The notes below the pieces were generated by a model. The model ran no database searches. It was not told the origin of the DNA and saw nothing but the letters and a program-made list of their open reading frames with translations. A stretch of 64,000 nucleotides of DNA. Origin: Sulfuritalea sp. GTDB taxonomy: Bacteria; Pseudomonadota; Gammaproteobacteria; Burkholderiales; Rhodocyclaceae. Positions 63,929 through 64,000 of the stretch are shown in pieces (within the stretch, counting starts at the first letter, position 1; each line of letters begins with the position of its first letter). Location of the stretch: positions 106,292-170,291 of the forward strand of contig JALHPU010000005.1 of assembly GCA_022842325.1 (NCBI GenBank), in the 5' to 3' direction. The translations under genes were made by a program, and so were the position numbers.

Positions 63929-64000
63929 GGGAGTCGGCCCAAAGCGCCACTTTTAACTAATTGATTTTGCTAGACTTCGACGCTTGCCACTTTTTGAAAC
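63929..64000. mobile_element. Probable left end of a second integrated element
   Basis: Sequence directly after the tRNA fragment, AT-richer than the flank, with GCCACTTTT repeated at 63947 and 63987. Too short to identify. Confidence 0.4.

Overview
The window is high-GC chromosomal DNA of a betaproteobacterium. The evidence is the order infC-rpmI-rplT-pheS-pheT-ihfA-merR, the surE-pcm-nlpD-rpoS operon and the general protein character; a Rhodocyclales or Nitrosomonadales relative is my inference, and no rRNA is present to settle it.

Bases 1-16530 form a c-type cytochrome locus. The minus strand carries, in transcription order from about 12700 leftwards: a monoheme cytochrome, a tetraheme cytochrome, an NHL-repeat lipoprotein, a second tetraheme cytochrome, a PpiC-type prolyl isomerase, a 771-residue outer-membrane beta-barrel, a triheme c7-like protein, a monoheme-plus-triheme fusion, a helical periplasmic protein, two more triheme proteins, a Tat-type beta-propeller lipoprotein and a partial NHL lipoprotein that runs off the left edge. 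A divergent plus-strand set adds two three-domain class I cytochromes, an M48 protease, a cytochrome c4 and a flavodoxin-like protein. I count 30 CXXCH motifs. Porin, small multihemes, NHL propellers and a PPIase together suggest an outer-membrane electron conduit; direction and substrate cannot be read from sequence.

Bases 16531-23590 are ordinary chromosome: aspartokinase, a small HTH regulator, a radical SAM protein, QueD, and an acyl-CoA ligase, GST, enoyl-CoA hydratase operon. At 23624 lies tRNA-Ser(UGA). From its 3' end to 33924 is a 10.2-kb integrated island bounded by a 14-bp direct repeat, with matching paired 9-bp integrase arm-like repeats at both ends and a P4-type integrase. It holds an AlpA-like protein, a lambda-O/DnaC-like replication pair with iteron-like repeats inside the O-like gene, a decayed metallophosphoesterase, several orphan genes, and a two-gene HEPN module behind two perfect DnaA boxes.

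Bases 34000-64000 are housekeeping: RlmD, BamC, DapA, a histone-deacetylase-like hydrolase, a MoxR/DUF58/transglutaminase/MltB operon, the rpoS stress operon, tRNA-Pro, the IHF/PheRS/L20/L35/IF3/ThrRS cluster and a NIT-HAMP-GGDEF diguanylate cyclase. The right edge holds only the 3' half of a tRNA-Val(GAC), probably the boundary of a second integrated element.
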